Shown: positions 26,250 through 36,299, counted from the first letter of the stretch. The stretch is DNA of 64,000 bases from Desulfonema magnum (GCF_017377395.1 NZ_CP061800.1:5167633-5231632); one strand, 5' to 3'. The notes: a model not told the origin generated them from the sequence alone. Program-made: numbers and translations.

Positions 26250-27836
26250 ATGAATCTGCAAAGACCGAACGCTAATGAGGCAATTCAGACTTCAAATCGT
26301 TCCAGAAATGTAGTCCCGCAGTCAGGAATATGCAGCCGATGTTTTGACGGCTGTAAGGGAAATTGCGATATGTTTAAAGCCACCTTTCGGGGACGGGAAG
26401 TCCTTTATCCGGAACCTTTCGGAAGTGTGACCGCAGGCGCTGACAAAGATTATCCTGTTGATTATTCCCATCTGAATATCATGGGGTATGCCATGGGAGC
26501 GGAGGGAATAGAGGCGGATCCTGACAAAGCCACTTTTCCGGCAGTCAATACGGAAACATGTTTTGGCGCGGGTGAGGATAAAATTAAAATGAAGGTGCCT
26601 GTGTTCACAGGCGCGCTGGGCAGCACGGACATTGCACAGAAAAACTGGGAACACTTTGCAATCGGCGCGGCAATCACCGGTATCACCCTGGTCTGCGGTG
26701 AAAATGTATGCGGAATTGACAGGGATCTGGAGCTTGACGGTCAGGGCAAAGTCAGGAAATCTCCGGAAATGGACCGCCGGGTGGAAACCTACCGCCGCTA
26801 CCATGAAGGTTACGGCGACATACTGGTTCAGATGAATGTCGAAGATACCCGCAATGGTGTGGCCGAATACGTCATTGACAAGCTCGGGGTGGAGACGATT
26901 GAACTGAAATGGGGGCAGGGAGCCAAGTGCATTGGCGGGGAAATCAAAGTTAATTCTTTGGAGCGGGCCATTGAGCTGAAAAAACGCGGCTACATTGTGA
27001 CCCCGGATCCGGAAGTCCCCGCTTTCCAGGCAGCTTTCAGAGCCGGCCCTCTGAAGCAGTTTGAGCGTCATTCCCGTCTCGGCTTCATTGATGAGGACAG
27101 CTTTATGGATGAAGTGGAGCGGATCCGAAAACTCGGGGCCAAACGGATCACCCTGAAAACAGGGGCCTATCCTATGAGAGAACTGGCCATGGCCATCCGC
27201 TGGTCAAGTGATGCGAAAATTGATCTGCTGACCATAGACGGCGCGCCCGGAGGTACGGGAATGAGTCCCTGGAGAATGATGACAGAATGGGGGGTACCGT
27301 CCATATACCTGCATTCCATGGCTTACGAACTGTGCGAACGTCTCGCACAAAAGGGAAGATTTGTTCCGGATCTTGCCTTTGCAGGCGGTTTCTCCTCAGA
27401 AGATCATGTGTTCAAGGCTCTGGCCCTGGGCGCACCTTACTGCAAAGCCGTGTGCATGGGCCGTGCCCTGATGATTCCGGGAATGGTGGGCAAAAATATT
27501 GAAAAATGGCTCAGAGGCGAAGACGGCGGGCTTCCGAAAAGCATTTCCAAATATGGCATGACCAAAGAAGAAATCTTCATGAACTACGAAGTCCTGAAGG
27601 AGAAATACGGCAACGAGGCTGACAAACTTCCGCTGGGCGCTGTGGGGATATTCAGCGCGGTTGACAAGCTTAAAGTGGGACTTCAGCAGCTTATGGCCGG
27701 ATCCAGAAGCTGGCAGGTAAACTACATCAGCAGGAAAGATATCTTCTCTCTGACCGAAGAATGTGCTAAAATAACTCAAATTCCGTATGTTATGGATGCT
27801 TACAAAGCAGAGGCTCTTGAGATCATAGATGCCTGA
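26250..27836 (+). CDS. GltB-like FMN-binding glutamate synthase family protein
   Basis: The 528-residue protein matches the FMN/synthase domain of glutamate synthase without the glutaminase domain. Motifs include NVEDTRNGVAEYVIDKLG, ELKWGQGAKCIGGEIK, LTIDGAPGGTGMSPWRM and FAGGFSSEDHVFKALALGA, the phosphate-binding end of a TIM barrel. An N-terminal cysteine set (CSRCFDGCKGNC) suggests an iron-sulphur site. The start at 26250 is chosen because AGGAGA precedes it; an in-frame ATG at 26172 has none. Stand-alone proteins of this type may use ammonia or another partner. The divergent gdhA supports a nitrogen role. The exact substrate is unproven. Confidence 0.88.
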   Translation: MNLQRPNANEAIQTSNRSRNVVPQSGICSRCFDGCKGNCDMFKATFRGREVLYPEPFGSVTAGADKDYPVDYSHLNIMGYAMGAEGIEADPDKATFPAVNTETCFGAGEDKIKMKVPVFTGALGSTDIAQKNWEHFAIGAAITGITLVCGENVCGIDRDLELDGQGKVRKSPEMDRRVETYRRYHEGYGDILVQMNVEDTRNGVAEYVIDKLGVETIELKWGQGAKCIGGEIKVNSLERAIELKKRGYIVTPDPEVPAFQAAFRAGPLKQFERHSRLGFIDEDSFMDEVERIRKLGAKRITLKTGAYPMRELAMAIRWSSDAKIDLLTIDGAPGGTGMSPWRMMTEWGVPSIYLHSMAYELCERLAQKGRFVPDLAFAGGFSSEDHVFKALALGAPYCKAVCMGRALMIPGMVGKNIEKWLRGEDGGLPKSISKYGMTKEEIFMNYEVLKEKYGNEADKLPLGAVGIFSAVDKLKVGLQQLMAGSRSWQVNYISRKDIFSLTEECAKITQIPYVMDAYKAEALEIIDA

Positions 27837-27885
27837 GTTTGATTCACTCGATGATTAAGTTTTTAACTCGATTCAAATAAAAAGC

Positions 27886-27927
27886 CTGTCATCCTGTTCG
27901 ACTGAACTCAGTCGAACAGAATGACAG
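27886..27927. repeat. Stem-loop after the GltB-like gene
   Basis: CTGTCAT and CTGTTCGACTGA pair with TCAGTCGAACAG and ATGACAG. An A/T-rich run borders each side. It lies 50 bp after the stop and may act as a terminator, though the motif is also a common dispersed repeat. Confidence 0.5.
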
Positions 27928-28031
27928 AAAAAAACTTGAAGATCGAGGATTAAAGATTGAAAGAGGAAGATTGATTCGGTCAGTCATCTTTAATCTTCAG
28001 TCAAAAAATTTTCAGCTAAAAAGATGCCGAT

Positions 28032-31001
28032 ATGATGCTTAACAACAGCGAATCGCCTGACAAATTTTATGCAAACTTCAACTTGTTCCATGAACTGATG
28101 TCGGTCAAGGTGCGGGATATTCTGCTGGTCTCCAGCCCTTATGATGCTTTTATCATAGAAGAAGATGAGAGCCTTACATCAAAAATTATTAATGAATACA
28201 GGGGTCTGAATCTGAGTCTGCCTCCGAGAGTGACCCGGACTTCCTCTGCGCATGAGGCCCTGGCCCTTCTGAAGAAGATGAGCTTTGACATGGTCATTAC
28301 CATGCCCCATCTGGATGAAATGGATGCTTTTTCCCTGGGCACAAAAATAAAGGAGATTCATCCAAATCTGCCTGTGATTCTTCTGGCGCACAGCGTCAGA
28401 GGAATTTATCCTATTCCGGGAAATGAAAAACATGAAGCCATTGATGATATTTTTATATGGTCCGGTAATTCCGACCTGCTTCTGGCTTTGGTCAAGAATG
28501 CGGAAGACCGCCTCAATGCGGAGCGTGATACCCAGAAAGCCATGGTCCGCGTTCTGATCCTGGCTGAAGATTCTCCGGTTTACCGCTCCTTTTTTCTGCC
28601 CCTGATATACAAAGAAATCGTGAGGCAGACACAGAAAATATTGGGAGAAGGTATTAATGAGGAACATCGGCTCCTGAAAATGCGGGCAAGGCCCAAAATA
28701 CTGGTTGCCGAAACCTATGATGAGGCTGTGAGGCTTTGCCGGAAATTCCGTCCCTTTCTTCTCGGGGTCATATCAGATACCCGTCTTCCCAAAAGTGGCA
28801 AATTACAGGCCGATGCAGGCACTACTCTGCTTTCTCAGATCAGAAACGATATCACTGACCTTCCTCTTCTGCTGATGAGTTCGGAATCGGAAAACAGAGA
28901 GAAGGCATGTCAGATTCCCGCGGTATTCTTTGATAAAAATTCACCGAATTTCCTCGCGGATGTCCGCAACTTTTTCCTGACTCATCTGGGATTCGGAGAT
29001 TTTGTTTTCCGCATGCCGGACGGGGAGGAAGTGGACCGTGCGGACACGCTTCGCGCACTTGAGGAAAAAGTCGCCCACATACCGGATGAATGCCTTTACT
29101 ATCATGCGGAACGCAATCACTTCTCCAGATGGATCATGGCTCGGTCCGAAATTTTGCTTGCCTCTGAATTCCGTGAGGTCCGGGCCTCTGAATTCAGCAA
29201 CGCGGATGATATGCGTCAGTATATCATTTCCAATATCCGTAAACTGCGTAAATGGCGTCAGAAAGGTGTGGTTGTCCAGTTCAGTCGAGATAATTTTGAC
29301 GCGGAGGTGAAGGATTTTGTTAAGATCGGCCAGGGATCTCTGGGCGGAAAGGCCAGGGGGCTGGCTTTTATGTCTGCCATGCTTCGGGAGTATCTGGAAC
29401 TTCATGAAAAATATTCGGATGTCAATATTGAAATCCCCAAAACCCTGGTTATCTCCACAGACGGGTTTGAGTCTTTTGTGACCCTGAACAAGCTGAGTTA
29501 CCTTGCCGGTGACGAATTTTCAGACGAGGAAGTTACAGAAAAATTTTTAAAATCCGTGATGCCGGAATGGCTGCTAAGAGATTTGGAATTCTTCCTGAGC
29601 CGAGTCAAAAATCCCCTGTCCGTGCGCTCCTCCAGCCTGCTGGAAGATGCCCAGTTTCAACCCTATGCGGGACTTTATGAAACATACATGATTCCCAATA
29701 ATCATTCTGATTTTTCGGTGCGGCTCCGGCATCTTATCCAAGCCATAAAACTGGTCTATGCTTCCACTTATTACGAAGGGCCCAAGGCATTTTCCAAGAA
29801 TACGTCAAACAAACCCCAGGAAGAGGCCATGGCGGTGATTATTCAGCAGGTGGCCGGAAAAGAATGCAAAGACTGGTTTTATCCGGCCATCTCCGGTGTG
29901 ACGCAGTCCCATAATTTTTATCCGGTTTCTCATATGAAAGCCGAAGAAGGCATTGCCCATATTGCCATGGGCATGGGCAAAACCGTCGTGGAAGGAGAAA
30001 AAACGTTGCGGTTTTCTCCCAGGCATCCGAATATTATGCCTCAGTTTTCAACGGTTGATGATATTCTGAAAAACGCGCAGCGTTATTTTTACGCATTAAG
30101 AATCAGGAATTATCCTGAAGATTTGAACTTCCGGCAATATTCCAATTTGGAAAGAAGAGAAGTAGATGAAGCGGAAGATGAACTGCCTGTAAAGACGCTC
30201 TCCAGTACTTACATTCCTGAAGAACACCGTATCCGGGACTCGGGACACCTGCCAGGTCCTAAAATTCTGACCTTCGCACCTGTATTAAAATATCATACCT
30301 TTCCTCTGCCTGAATTATTGTGCGATTTGCTGGAACTGGGCAGAAAAGGCATGGGATGTCCTGTGGAGATAGAATTTTCGGTAAATCTGAGTTCTGATGG
30401 CGGCAAATATAAAGGCGACTTCTTTTTTCTTCAGATGAGACCCATGGCCGCGGATCAGGAGCGTTTTGAAGTGGAAATCCGCCAGAAGGAAATTGAAAAC
30501 GCGTTCTGCTATTCCACGCAGGCCCTTGGGAACGGAAAAAACGAGGTCATTGCAGATATTGTCTATGTCAAACTCGAGGACTTTAAGGCGGAATCCACGG
30601 TGCAGATTGCATCGGAAATAGACCAGATCAATGCCGAACTGCTGAAAGAAAACCGTCCGTATCTGCTAATCGGCCCGGGAAGGTGGGGGTCGTCTGACAG
30701 ATGGCTCGGTATTCCGGTGCAGTGGCGTAATATTTCAGGAGTGAGGGCCATTATCGAACTTAGAAATGAAAAGCTGAAAGCGGATCCCTCCCAAGGCTCT
30801 CATTTTTTCCAAAACATAACCTCTCTGGGAATTCATTACATTACCCTTACCGAAGATTCCCAGGACTATTTTAATTGGAAGTGGGTCTGTTCCCTGCCTG
30901 CTGTCCGGGAGACAACTTTTTTACGTCATGTAAGACTGGATAATGCCATGACACTTAAAATTGACGGCAGAAAATCGGAGTGTGTGATGATTCGGAACTG
31001 A
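28032..31001 (+). CDS. PEP/pyruvate-binding protein with receiver-like domains
   Basis: The 989-residue protein has two N-terminal receiver-like segments (about 27-155 with SFDMVITMPHLDEMDAFSLG, and about 170-320 with GVISDTRLPKSG). A middle region follows with GQGSLGGKARGLAFM, the start of a pyruvate phosphate dikinase-type ATP-binding domain. NPLSVRSSSLLEDAQFQPY (near residue 530) is the family's nucleotide/PEP-binding core. The C-terminal part has FFFLQMRPM and LLIGPGRWGS. It lacks the swivelling phosphohistidine and PEP-synthesis modules of PpsA, so it is probably a signalling or regulatory relative. No strong ribosome site is seen at the ATG. A stem-loop follows the stop. Confidence 0.82.
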   Translation: MMLNNSESPDKFYANFNLFHELMSVKVRDILLVSSPYDAFIIEEDESLTSKIINEYRGLNLSLPPRVTRTSSAHEALALLKKMSFDMVITMPHLDEMDAFSLGTKIKEIHPNLPVILLAHSVRGIYPIPGNEKHEAIDDIFIWSGNSDLLLALVKNAEDRLNAERDTQKAMVRVLILAEDSPVYRSFFLPLIYKEIVRQTQKILGEGINEEHRLLKMRARPKILVAETYDEAVRLCRKFRPFLLGVISDTRLPKSGKLQADAGTTLLSQIRNDITDLPLLLMSSESENREKACQIPAVFFDKNSPNFLADVRNFFLTHLGFGDFVFRMPDGEEVDRADTLRALEEKVAHIPDECLYYHAERNHFSRWIMARSEILLASEFREVRASEFSNADDMRQYIISNIRKLRKWRQKGVVVQFSRDNFDAEVKDFVKIGQGSLGGKARGLAFMSAMLREYLELHEKYSDVNIEIPKTLVISTDGFESFVTLNKLSYLAGDEFSDEEVTEKFLKSVMPEWLLRDLEFFLSRVKNPLSVRSSSLLEDAQFQPYAGLYETYMIPNNHSDFSVRLRHLIQAIKLVYASTYYEGPKAFSKNTSNKPQEEAMAVIIQQVAGKECKDWFYPAISGVTQSHNFYPVSHMKAEEGIAHIAMGMGKTVVEGEKTLRFSPRHPNIMPQFSTVDDILKNAQRYFYALRIRNYPEDLNFRQYSNLERREVDEAEDELPVKTLSSTYIPEEHRIRDSGHLPGPKILTFAPVLKYHTFPLPELLCDLLELGRKGMGCPVEIEFSVNLSSDGGKYKGDFFFLQMRPMAADQERFEVEIRQKEIENAFCYSTQALGNGKNEVIADIVYVKLEDFKAESTVQIASEIDQINAELLKENRPYLLIGPGRWGSSDRWLGIPVQWRNISGVRAIIELRNEKLKADPSQGSHFFQNITSLGIHYITLTEDSQDYFNWKWVCSLPAVRETTFLRHVRLDNAMTLKIDGRKSECVMIRN

Positions 31002-31011
31002 AAAAACACAG

Positions 31012-31064
31012 TTGGCTCTTTAACATTCAGGCGGTGTCACATCGCCTGAACGCTAAACAGCCAA
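31012..31064. terminator. Stem-loop between convergent genes
   Basis: TTGGCT and TTTA pair with TAAA and AGCCAA, with an inner CAGGCG/CGCCTG stem. It sits in the 103-bp gap between the PEP-binding gene and the convergent aminotransferase gene and probably serves both ends. Confidence 0.55.
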
Positions 31065-31104
31065 TTGAAAATGCCCTGGTATGTTCTCATTCTTGAAAAT
31101 CACC

Positions 31105-32292
31105 TTATGCTTTTATAACCTCAGTCATCTTATCAATTCGTTGAACAAGTTCCTGCTCTGTCCAGGAAAGTTTGATCAGCATGGAAATGGTCCGGCTCAT
31201 AATCCCGTCGGACTGAGGCAGGTTTAGCTGCTGATAATCCGGGCAGTTTTCCAAAAGCTGTATCGCAAGTCTGGCCGAAGTCTGAAGTTTTTTCAGATGA
31301 TCCCACTGACGGATATAATGCCAGTTATTCTCATACCAGTAGAAGCAGCCGTCAACGCCTGCCTGACCCAGATCATGGGCGATTTTCCGGGTCACGGACG
31401 CATCAGGCAGGAAAAAAGAAAGGAACGTGGCCGAATCTCCTTTTTTATCAGGAATTTTTCGGAAAGAAATTCCCGGAATATCTGCCAGTGCGGCTTTGAT
31501 GGCTTTTTTATGGGAACGCTGTTTTTCCAGCATAAGATCAAGTTTTCTCAACTGCGCAAGTCCCACAGCCGCATTCAGTTCGCTGATACGGAAGTTCATC
31601 CCGAGATTGGCATGGCCTTCAAGCCCTCTGTCATCGCCAATATGATCATGTCCATGATCCGCATAAGCATCGGCTTTTAAATAAAGTGACTTATCATTGG
31701 TGACAACGCCTCCGCCCTCACCGCAGGTGATGGTTTTCACAGCGTCAAATGAAAAACAGCCCATCCGGCCGAAGGTGCCCAGGGATTTTCCCTGGAAGCT
31801 TCCTCCGACCGCCTGACATGCGTCTTCTATCAGAATGAGTCCCTTCTGATCACAGAGCATTCTGATTTCATCAATACGGGCCATGGAACCGCACATATGA
31901 ACCGTGAGTACGGCTTTGGTACGCGGGCTGATAACGGCCTCAACAGCTCCGGGGTCAAGACACAATGTGTCATCTATTTCAGCAAAAACAGGGACGGCAC
32001 CGGCATTCAGCACCGCCTCAATGGTGGCAATAAAGGTAAAGGGCGGGACAATGACCTCATCTCCGGCCCCGACACCGCATGAGGCCAACGCAATATTCAG
32101 TGCGGCAGTGCCGCTGGAGCAAAGAAGGCAGTAACCTGCTCCGACCCGTTTTGCCAGTTCCGCTTCAAATGTCTTTGCCTTCCAGTGACCTTTTCTCGCC
32201 TGATCAAACCCGTAACGGAAGAGAATTCCCGTATCAAGAACATCCTGAACTTCTATTCGTTCCTCATCACCAAAAATTTCAAAACCTGGCAT
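31105..32292 (-). CDS. DegT/DnrJ/EryC1/StrS-family aminotransferase
   Basis: This 395-residue PLP-dependent enzyme is of the type that adds amino groups to nucleotide sugars. The PLP lysine is Lys186 in FDAVKTITCGEGG. Other family marks are CSSGTAALNIALAS, EVIVPPFTFIATIEAVLNAG, and ILIEDACQAVGGSFQGKSLG with the cofactor-contacting Asp. AAGGAG precedes the ATG. No sugar-biosynthesis operon surrounds it, though a GH130-type gene lies directly upstream on the same strand with a 54-bp gap, so the two may be cotranscribed. The sugar substrate cannot be told. Confidence 0.92.
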   Translation of the reverse strand: MPGFEIFGDEERIEVQDVLDTGILFRYGFDQARKGHWKAKTFEAELAKRVGAGYCLLCSSGTAALNIALASCGVGAGDEVIVPPFTFIATIEAVLNAGAVPVFAEIDDTLCLDPGAVEAVISPRTKAVLTVHMCGSMARIDEIRMLCDQKGLILIEDACQAVGGSFQGKSLGTFGRMGCFSFDAVKTITCGEGGGVVTNDKSLYLKADAYADHGHDHIGDDRGLEGHANLGMNFRISELNAAVGLAQLRKLDLMLEKQRSHKKAIKAALADIPGISFRKIPDKKGDSATFLSFFLPDASVTRKIAHDLGQAGVDGCFYWYENNWHYIRQWDHLKKLQTSARLAIQLLENCPDYQQLNLPQSDGIMSRTISMLIKLSWTEQELVQRIDKMTEVIKA

Positions 32293-32346
32293 AAAATCTC
32301 CTTCATGCGATTAAAAAGTAGATGGGTATAACTCCTGTTATTTTTT

Positions 32347-33801
32347 TCATTGCAAAAGTCTTTCTAACAGTGGATTCAAACCAATGACGGCAATACCCGA
32401 AGTGGTGTCCGAGGCAGCATAAGGGATCACCAGTTTGTCATTATGAACTATGGCACCGCAGGTATAGACCACGTTCGGAAGATAGCCTTCTCGTTCGTAT
32501 TCATTGGGCATAATCAGCGGGGTTTTTGACCTGCCGATAATCTTGGAAGGATCATTCAGGTCCAGGAGCTGAACCCCGATACAATATTTTCTTAACGGCC
32601 CCACACCGTGGGTCAGAAGCAGCCATCCGGCTTCAGTTTCAATGGGCGGTCCGCAATTGCCGATCTGAATAAGTTCCCAAGTTTCTGTCGGGGTTTGGAG
32701 TTTCTGAACGCTGTCCCAAAAATGGATATCATCAGAAGACATGAGGTAAAGATTTTCTCCGTCATAACGAGAGATCATCATGTACTTCCCATTGATTTTC
32801 CGAGGAAACAGTGTCAGTCCTCTGTCTCTGACCGGCTTGCCGCTGAGTGCCCGCATCCTGAATCTCAGAAAGTCCCTGGTTTCCAGCAGCATCGGTAAAA
32901 TTGTGTGTCCGTTGAAAGCTGTATAGGTGGCGTAGTAGCGTATATCCCCGTCATCGTCAGTAAAGCGTACAAAACGGGCATCCTCAATTCCGTTACTTTC
33001 ATTTCTTGCCACGGGAAAAATTACCCGCTCAGAAAGATCGGTCTGATGGTGAAAACTTGCTTCATAATCGGACCGGGCAACCCAGAAAATCAGTTCAATG
33101 GTCTCCCGCACCGCGATAGAAGAGGGATAAGCCATTGCCACCTCCCTGATGCTTTCCTGCAATTCATTAAAAAGAAACCTGTTGGGCAGTTTTTCAAAAA
33201 TCCGGGCGCAAACATCTTCATAAACCCTTGCCTCTTTCAGTTTTGTAAGAAAATCTTTCTTATCATAAGTGGGGTTAAGTTCCACAATGGGGGTCTTTAA
33301 AAAGGGCCTGACACAATCCATGATGAAATTACAGTTTGCATCCAGAACCCCGCTGCGAAATATGATAGAAGATATCTGTCCCTCCCCGATGGCCCGGAAG
33401 CTGAGAATACATCTGACTGATCCTTCTTCCAAATTTGTCTGATCAGGATGCGCCACAATGGAAGGATTAAATAAGGCAGCGGATTCTATGGAATATTCCT
33501 GGGTAAAATATGCCCCCAGCAGCAGCTTGCGCTTCCGTGAAAGTTCCTCAGCTGTCTCCACAAGGTACTCTGTTTCCTGATAGTTTGCCAGCAGGTCGCT
33601 TTCAAGGTTCAAATGGCGGTCGGAAAAATCTTCAAGTACATTTTGAACGGCTGCCTCGCATTCTTCATCAGAAAGAGAAAGAACTCGTTGAATAATGCGC
33701 TTCATCCGGGCTTCCCCCCCGGGACCGTAAAATTTTGTAATGACTCGTGAGGAATCAGAAACAAATTTCTGTCTTTTTCTTTTTATTTGAAGTGATTTCA
33801 T
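32347..33801 (-). CDS. GH130-type glycosidase/phosphorylase
   Basis: The 484-residue protein has the five-bladed propeller signature of family GH130 (beta-mannoside phosphorylases and relatives): NGIEDARFVRFTDDDGD, YYATYTAFNGHTILPML, ISRYDGENLYLMSS and GNCGPPIETEAGWLLLTHGV. The C-terminal half fits the family well. The N-terminal 150 residues are an extension rich in helices. The start at 33801 is chosen because AGGAGG precedes it; a start at 33843 is possible but lacks one. The likely role is metabolism of mannose-containing glycans or storage sugars. Confidence 0.88.
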   Translation of the reverse strand: MKSLQIKRKRQKFVSDSSRVITKFYGPGGEARMKRIIQRVLSLSDEECEAAVQNVLEDFSDRHLNLESDLLANYQETEYLVETAEELSRKRKLLLGAYFTQEYSIESAALFNPSIVAHPDQTNLEEGSVRCILSFRAIGEGQISSIIFRSGVLDANCNFIMDCVRPFLKTPIVELNPTYDKKDFLTKLKEARVYEDVCARIFEKLPNRFLFNELQESIREVAMAYPSSIAVRETIELIFWVARSDYEASFHHQTDLSERVIFPVARNESNGIEDARFVRFTDDDGDIRYYATYTAFNGHTILPMLLETRDFLRFRMRALSGKPVRDRGLTLFPRKINGKYMMISRYDGENLYLMSSDDIHFWDSVQKLQTPTETWELIQIGNCGPPIETEAGWLLLTHGVGPLRKYCIGVQLLDLNDPSKIIGRSKTPLIMPNEYEREGYLPNVVYTCGAIVHNDKLVIPYAASDTTSGIAVIGLNPLLERLLQ

Positions 33802-34393
33802 ATAATTTATCCTCCTCTCCATGAATGAGGACAGGCTCTTCATCAGAATCGCTTATCTTTATTCGTGTTTTTGGATATTCAGGGATGGGGGTAAAAAACA
33901 TTTATAAATATATGAGGCAGTTATAAATCCGATGTTTTCTGCCTTTGTCTGATACGATTTTCAGATGATATGCTAATAAAACTATGCTATATTATATCAT
34001 ACTTGTCAACATCAGATTATGAATATGAGTAACCAGATAACCCGGAAGGAGCGCCGGCCAGGGAACCCGTGTTCGGAAATATTTGCAGACCCGATCTTAC
34101 AGAATGAAAAACAGTGATACTGATCCTTTCCAAACATCGTAAAAAGGAATTCTACTTGACATATCCCTATGCTATCCCTATCATTTTTGTTTAAGACTTG
34201 CTGATTATAGCGCTTCGCTCCACCCACCCTGCATTTTCTACATTTTTGGGTATTTTATTTTTTAGAAAATCCCTAAATATCAGGTGTCCGATAGCAGGTG
34301 TTAAGTGTTTAAAAAAAATCATAAATTTTTCATGCTTTGTTGTGACTGACAGGTGATGACTGTTTAATTGGAAATTCATAAAAACCTTATTTC
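33802..34393. other. AT-rich intergenic region between divergent genes
   Basis: No gene is seen. About 34208-34245 contains GCTTCGCTCCACCCACCCTG, a dispersed repeat whose inverse is at 44805-44845. A plus-strand promoter lies at 34156-34184. Confidence 0.6.
34156..34184 (+). promoter_or_regulatory. Sigma-70-like promoter for the RNA methyltransferase gene
   Basis: TTGACA (34156-34161), a 17-bp spacer and TATCAT (34179-34184). Confidence 0.5.
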
Positions 34394-35755
34394 TTGATGA
34401 TTAGGTTTTTCTGGGTTCCCGTACAGAAAATTATAAAACCTGCCTCCCTCGTAGGAAAATGTCGGAACCGGAAGATAATTCCGGCCGGTCAAATAGGAAA
34501 TTCCATTGTGACAGAACATCCGCTTTCAAAACGCATCAAACGCCATGTAACAGGCCGAATACGAGAATTTTTCGCGGTAGTTTCCCCTGGCTTTGAAAAA
34601 CTCTGCTTTGATGAGTTAACATCTCTTCCGCTCTCTGTGAGAAGTGCCATCGTGGTTTCAGGCGGTGTTGAGTTCAGGGGACGCATACATGACTGTTATC
34701 TTACCAATCTGAACCTCCGCACAGCGACCAGAATCCTGATGCGAATCGGAATGTTCAAAGCCACCAACTTCTGTCAGCTTGAAAGAAAACTAGCTGAACT
34801 CCCCTGGGAGCTTTTTCTCCCTTTTGTTCCCGGGGCCGAGGCAGGGAATAAAACAGAGGCTTATGCGGATTTTCTGCCGCAAATTTCTGTAACAGCGAGA
34901 CATTCCAGGCTTTACCACAAAGCAGCCATCACTGAGCGATTTCAAAAAAGTATTTCAAAACGCTTTGCTCAGACGGGTTTACTTTTCAATTTTGAAGCGA
35001 ATTCCGAATTCACGAAAAATCTTTCATTTTGCAGCCAGCAGATTTTTGTGCGTGTGCTGGAAGATCGCTTTACTGTATCCATTGACAGCAGTGGGGATAT
35101 TCTTTACAAACGGGGAATCAAAACTCACGGTGGCAACGCACCCATCCGTGAGACCATCGCGGCCGCAGCGTTAAAGCTCGCGGGCTATAATTGTAATGAG
35201 CCGCTTGTGGATCCTATGTGCGGCTCCGGCACCTTTTCCCTTGAAGCTGCTATGATGGCGACAAACACTCCCCCGGGCTGGTTAAGAAATTTTGCATTCA
35301 TGGGCTGGCCCTCGTTCAGACCCCGACGCTGGTCATATATAAAACAGGAATCTGAAAAGAATTTTATTCAGATAGATACACCGCTAATCTTTGCTTCTGA
35401 TAAAGACAAATCCGCCTGCGACATACTTCAAAAACGCATAGAGAGAAATGACTTATCCGGTATAATCAATGTTTCCTGTTCGGATTTTTTTGATGTCTCT
35501 CCGTCAAAACTGACAAAGCAAACCGGGCTGGTAGTTCTTAATCCGCCTTACGGACTCCGCATCGGAACAAAGCAGGAAAGCGATCATCTGTTTCACGCTG
35601 TATGCCGCAAACTGAAGCAAGAATACAAGGGATGGAAAATTGCCCTTATCGCTCCGGACGCGCATCTTGTTAAAAAAGTTCCTTTTAAACTGACAGGTCA
35701 CCGCTTTAGCCACGGCGGCCTGGAACTGACGCTGCTCGTGGGAAACATCACATAA
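34394..35755 (+). CDS. THUMP-type RNA N2-guanine methyltransferase (RlmL/YpsC-like)
   Basis: The protein combines a THUMP-like RNA-binding part (ISVTARHSRLYHKAAITERF) with a class I SAM-dependent methyltransferase. KRGIKTHGGNAPIRETIAAA and PLVDPMCGSGTFSLEAA bind SAM, and VVLNPPYGLRIG is the catalytic NPPY motif for amino-group methylation. Such enzymes modify guanines in 23S rRNA or tRNA. The 453-residue reading uses the first ATG. The first 40 residues are not family-like, and a GTG at 34508 (start VTEHPLSKRI) is a plausible true start. It stands alone on the plus strand with its own promoter. Confidence 0.88.
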   Translation: MMIRFFWVPVQKIIKPASLVGKCRNRKIIPAGQIGNSIVTEHPLSKRIKRHVTGRIREFFAVVSPGFEKLCFDELTSLPLSVRSAIVVSGGVEFRGRIHDCYLTNLNLRTATRILMRIGMFKATNFCQLERKLAELPWELFLPFVPGAEAGNKTEAYADFLPQISVTARHSRLYHKAAITERFQKSISKRFAQTGLLFNFEANSEFTKNLSFCSQQIFVRVLEDRFTVSIDSSGDILYKRGIKTHGGNAPIRETIAAAALKLAGYNCNEPLVDPMCGSGTFSLEAAMMATNTPPGWLRNFAFMGWPSFRPRRWSYIKQESEKNFIQIDTPLIFASDKDKSACDILQKRIERNDLSGIINVSCSDFFDVSPSKLTKQTGLVVLNPPYGLRIGTKQESDHLFHAVCRKLKQEYKGWKIALIAPDAHLVKKVPFKLTGHRFSHGGLELTLLVGNIT

Positions 35756-36240
35756 CCTCGTAACATCCCGCACCGTTTGGCCACAAGTTCTTCCCCAACT
35801 GAACACACCACAAGACATTCAGGCGGCGATACTCAGCAGATCAAAAAAGTTTCTTATTGGTCTCGTTGATCTCGTTCCCACGCCTGATCTCGTTCCCACG
35901 CCTGATCTCGTTGATCTCGTTTCCACGCCTGATTTCGTTGATCTCGTTCCCATGCTTTGCGTGGGAATGCAGTGCGGACGCTTCGCGTCCCGAATCCGTC
36001 CGCCATCCGGGACGCGAAGCGTCCTGAAGGCATTCCCACGCGAAGCATGGGAACGAGATCGCTGACGGTTTTTTACACTCGATAATCAAGTTTTTTGACT
36101 TGGTTCGGACAAAAAGTTTGTCATTCCTGCGAAAGCAGGAATCCGTTTTTGGCTGATGCGGTGCTTCCGGGAGTTGTGGATTCCTGCTTTCGCAGGAATG
36201 ACAAAAAAAATTTGATTATCGAATTACATCTGGTGAATTT
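35756..36240. repeat. Cluster of dispersed palindromic repeats
   Basis: Several copies of GATCTCGTTCCCACGCCT stand in a row from about 35869 to 35960. They lead into GTGGGAATGCAGTGCGGACG, with its inverse near 36010-36055. An inverted pair of GTCATTCCTGCGAAAGCAGG lies at 36118-36143 and 36178-36205. No gene is seen. All these units recur elsewhere in the window. Confidence 0.75.
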
Positions 36241-36245
36241 TTTTT

Positions 36246-36275
36246 TGTAACCTTTTCGAAACACCTCCCGACTAT
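36246..36275 (+). promoter_or_regulatory. Candidate ECF sigma box before a decayed ORF
   Basis: The 30-nt box begins TGTAACCTTTTCGAAACACC and ends TCCCGACTAT, in register with the csx29 box at 9765-9794. The ATG of the decayed ORF lies 25 bp downstream, and an envelope-stress cassette with its own ECF sigma gene follows. Confidence 0.5.
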
Positions 36276-36299
36276 TGTAAGTGAAAGGGAGGTGTGAAC

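Noticed and set aside
26172..26250. Upstream ATG extension of the GltB-like protein
   Set aside because: There is no ribosome site and the added residues are lysine-rich and not family-like; AGGAGA supports 26250.
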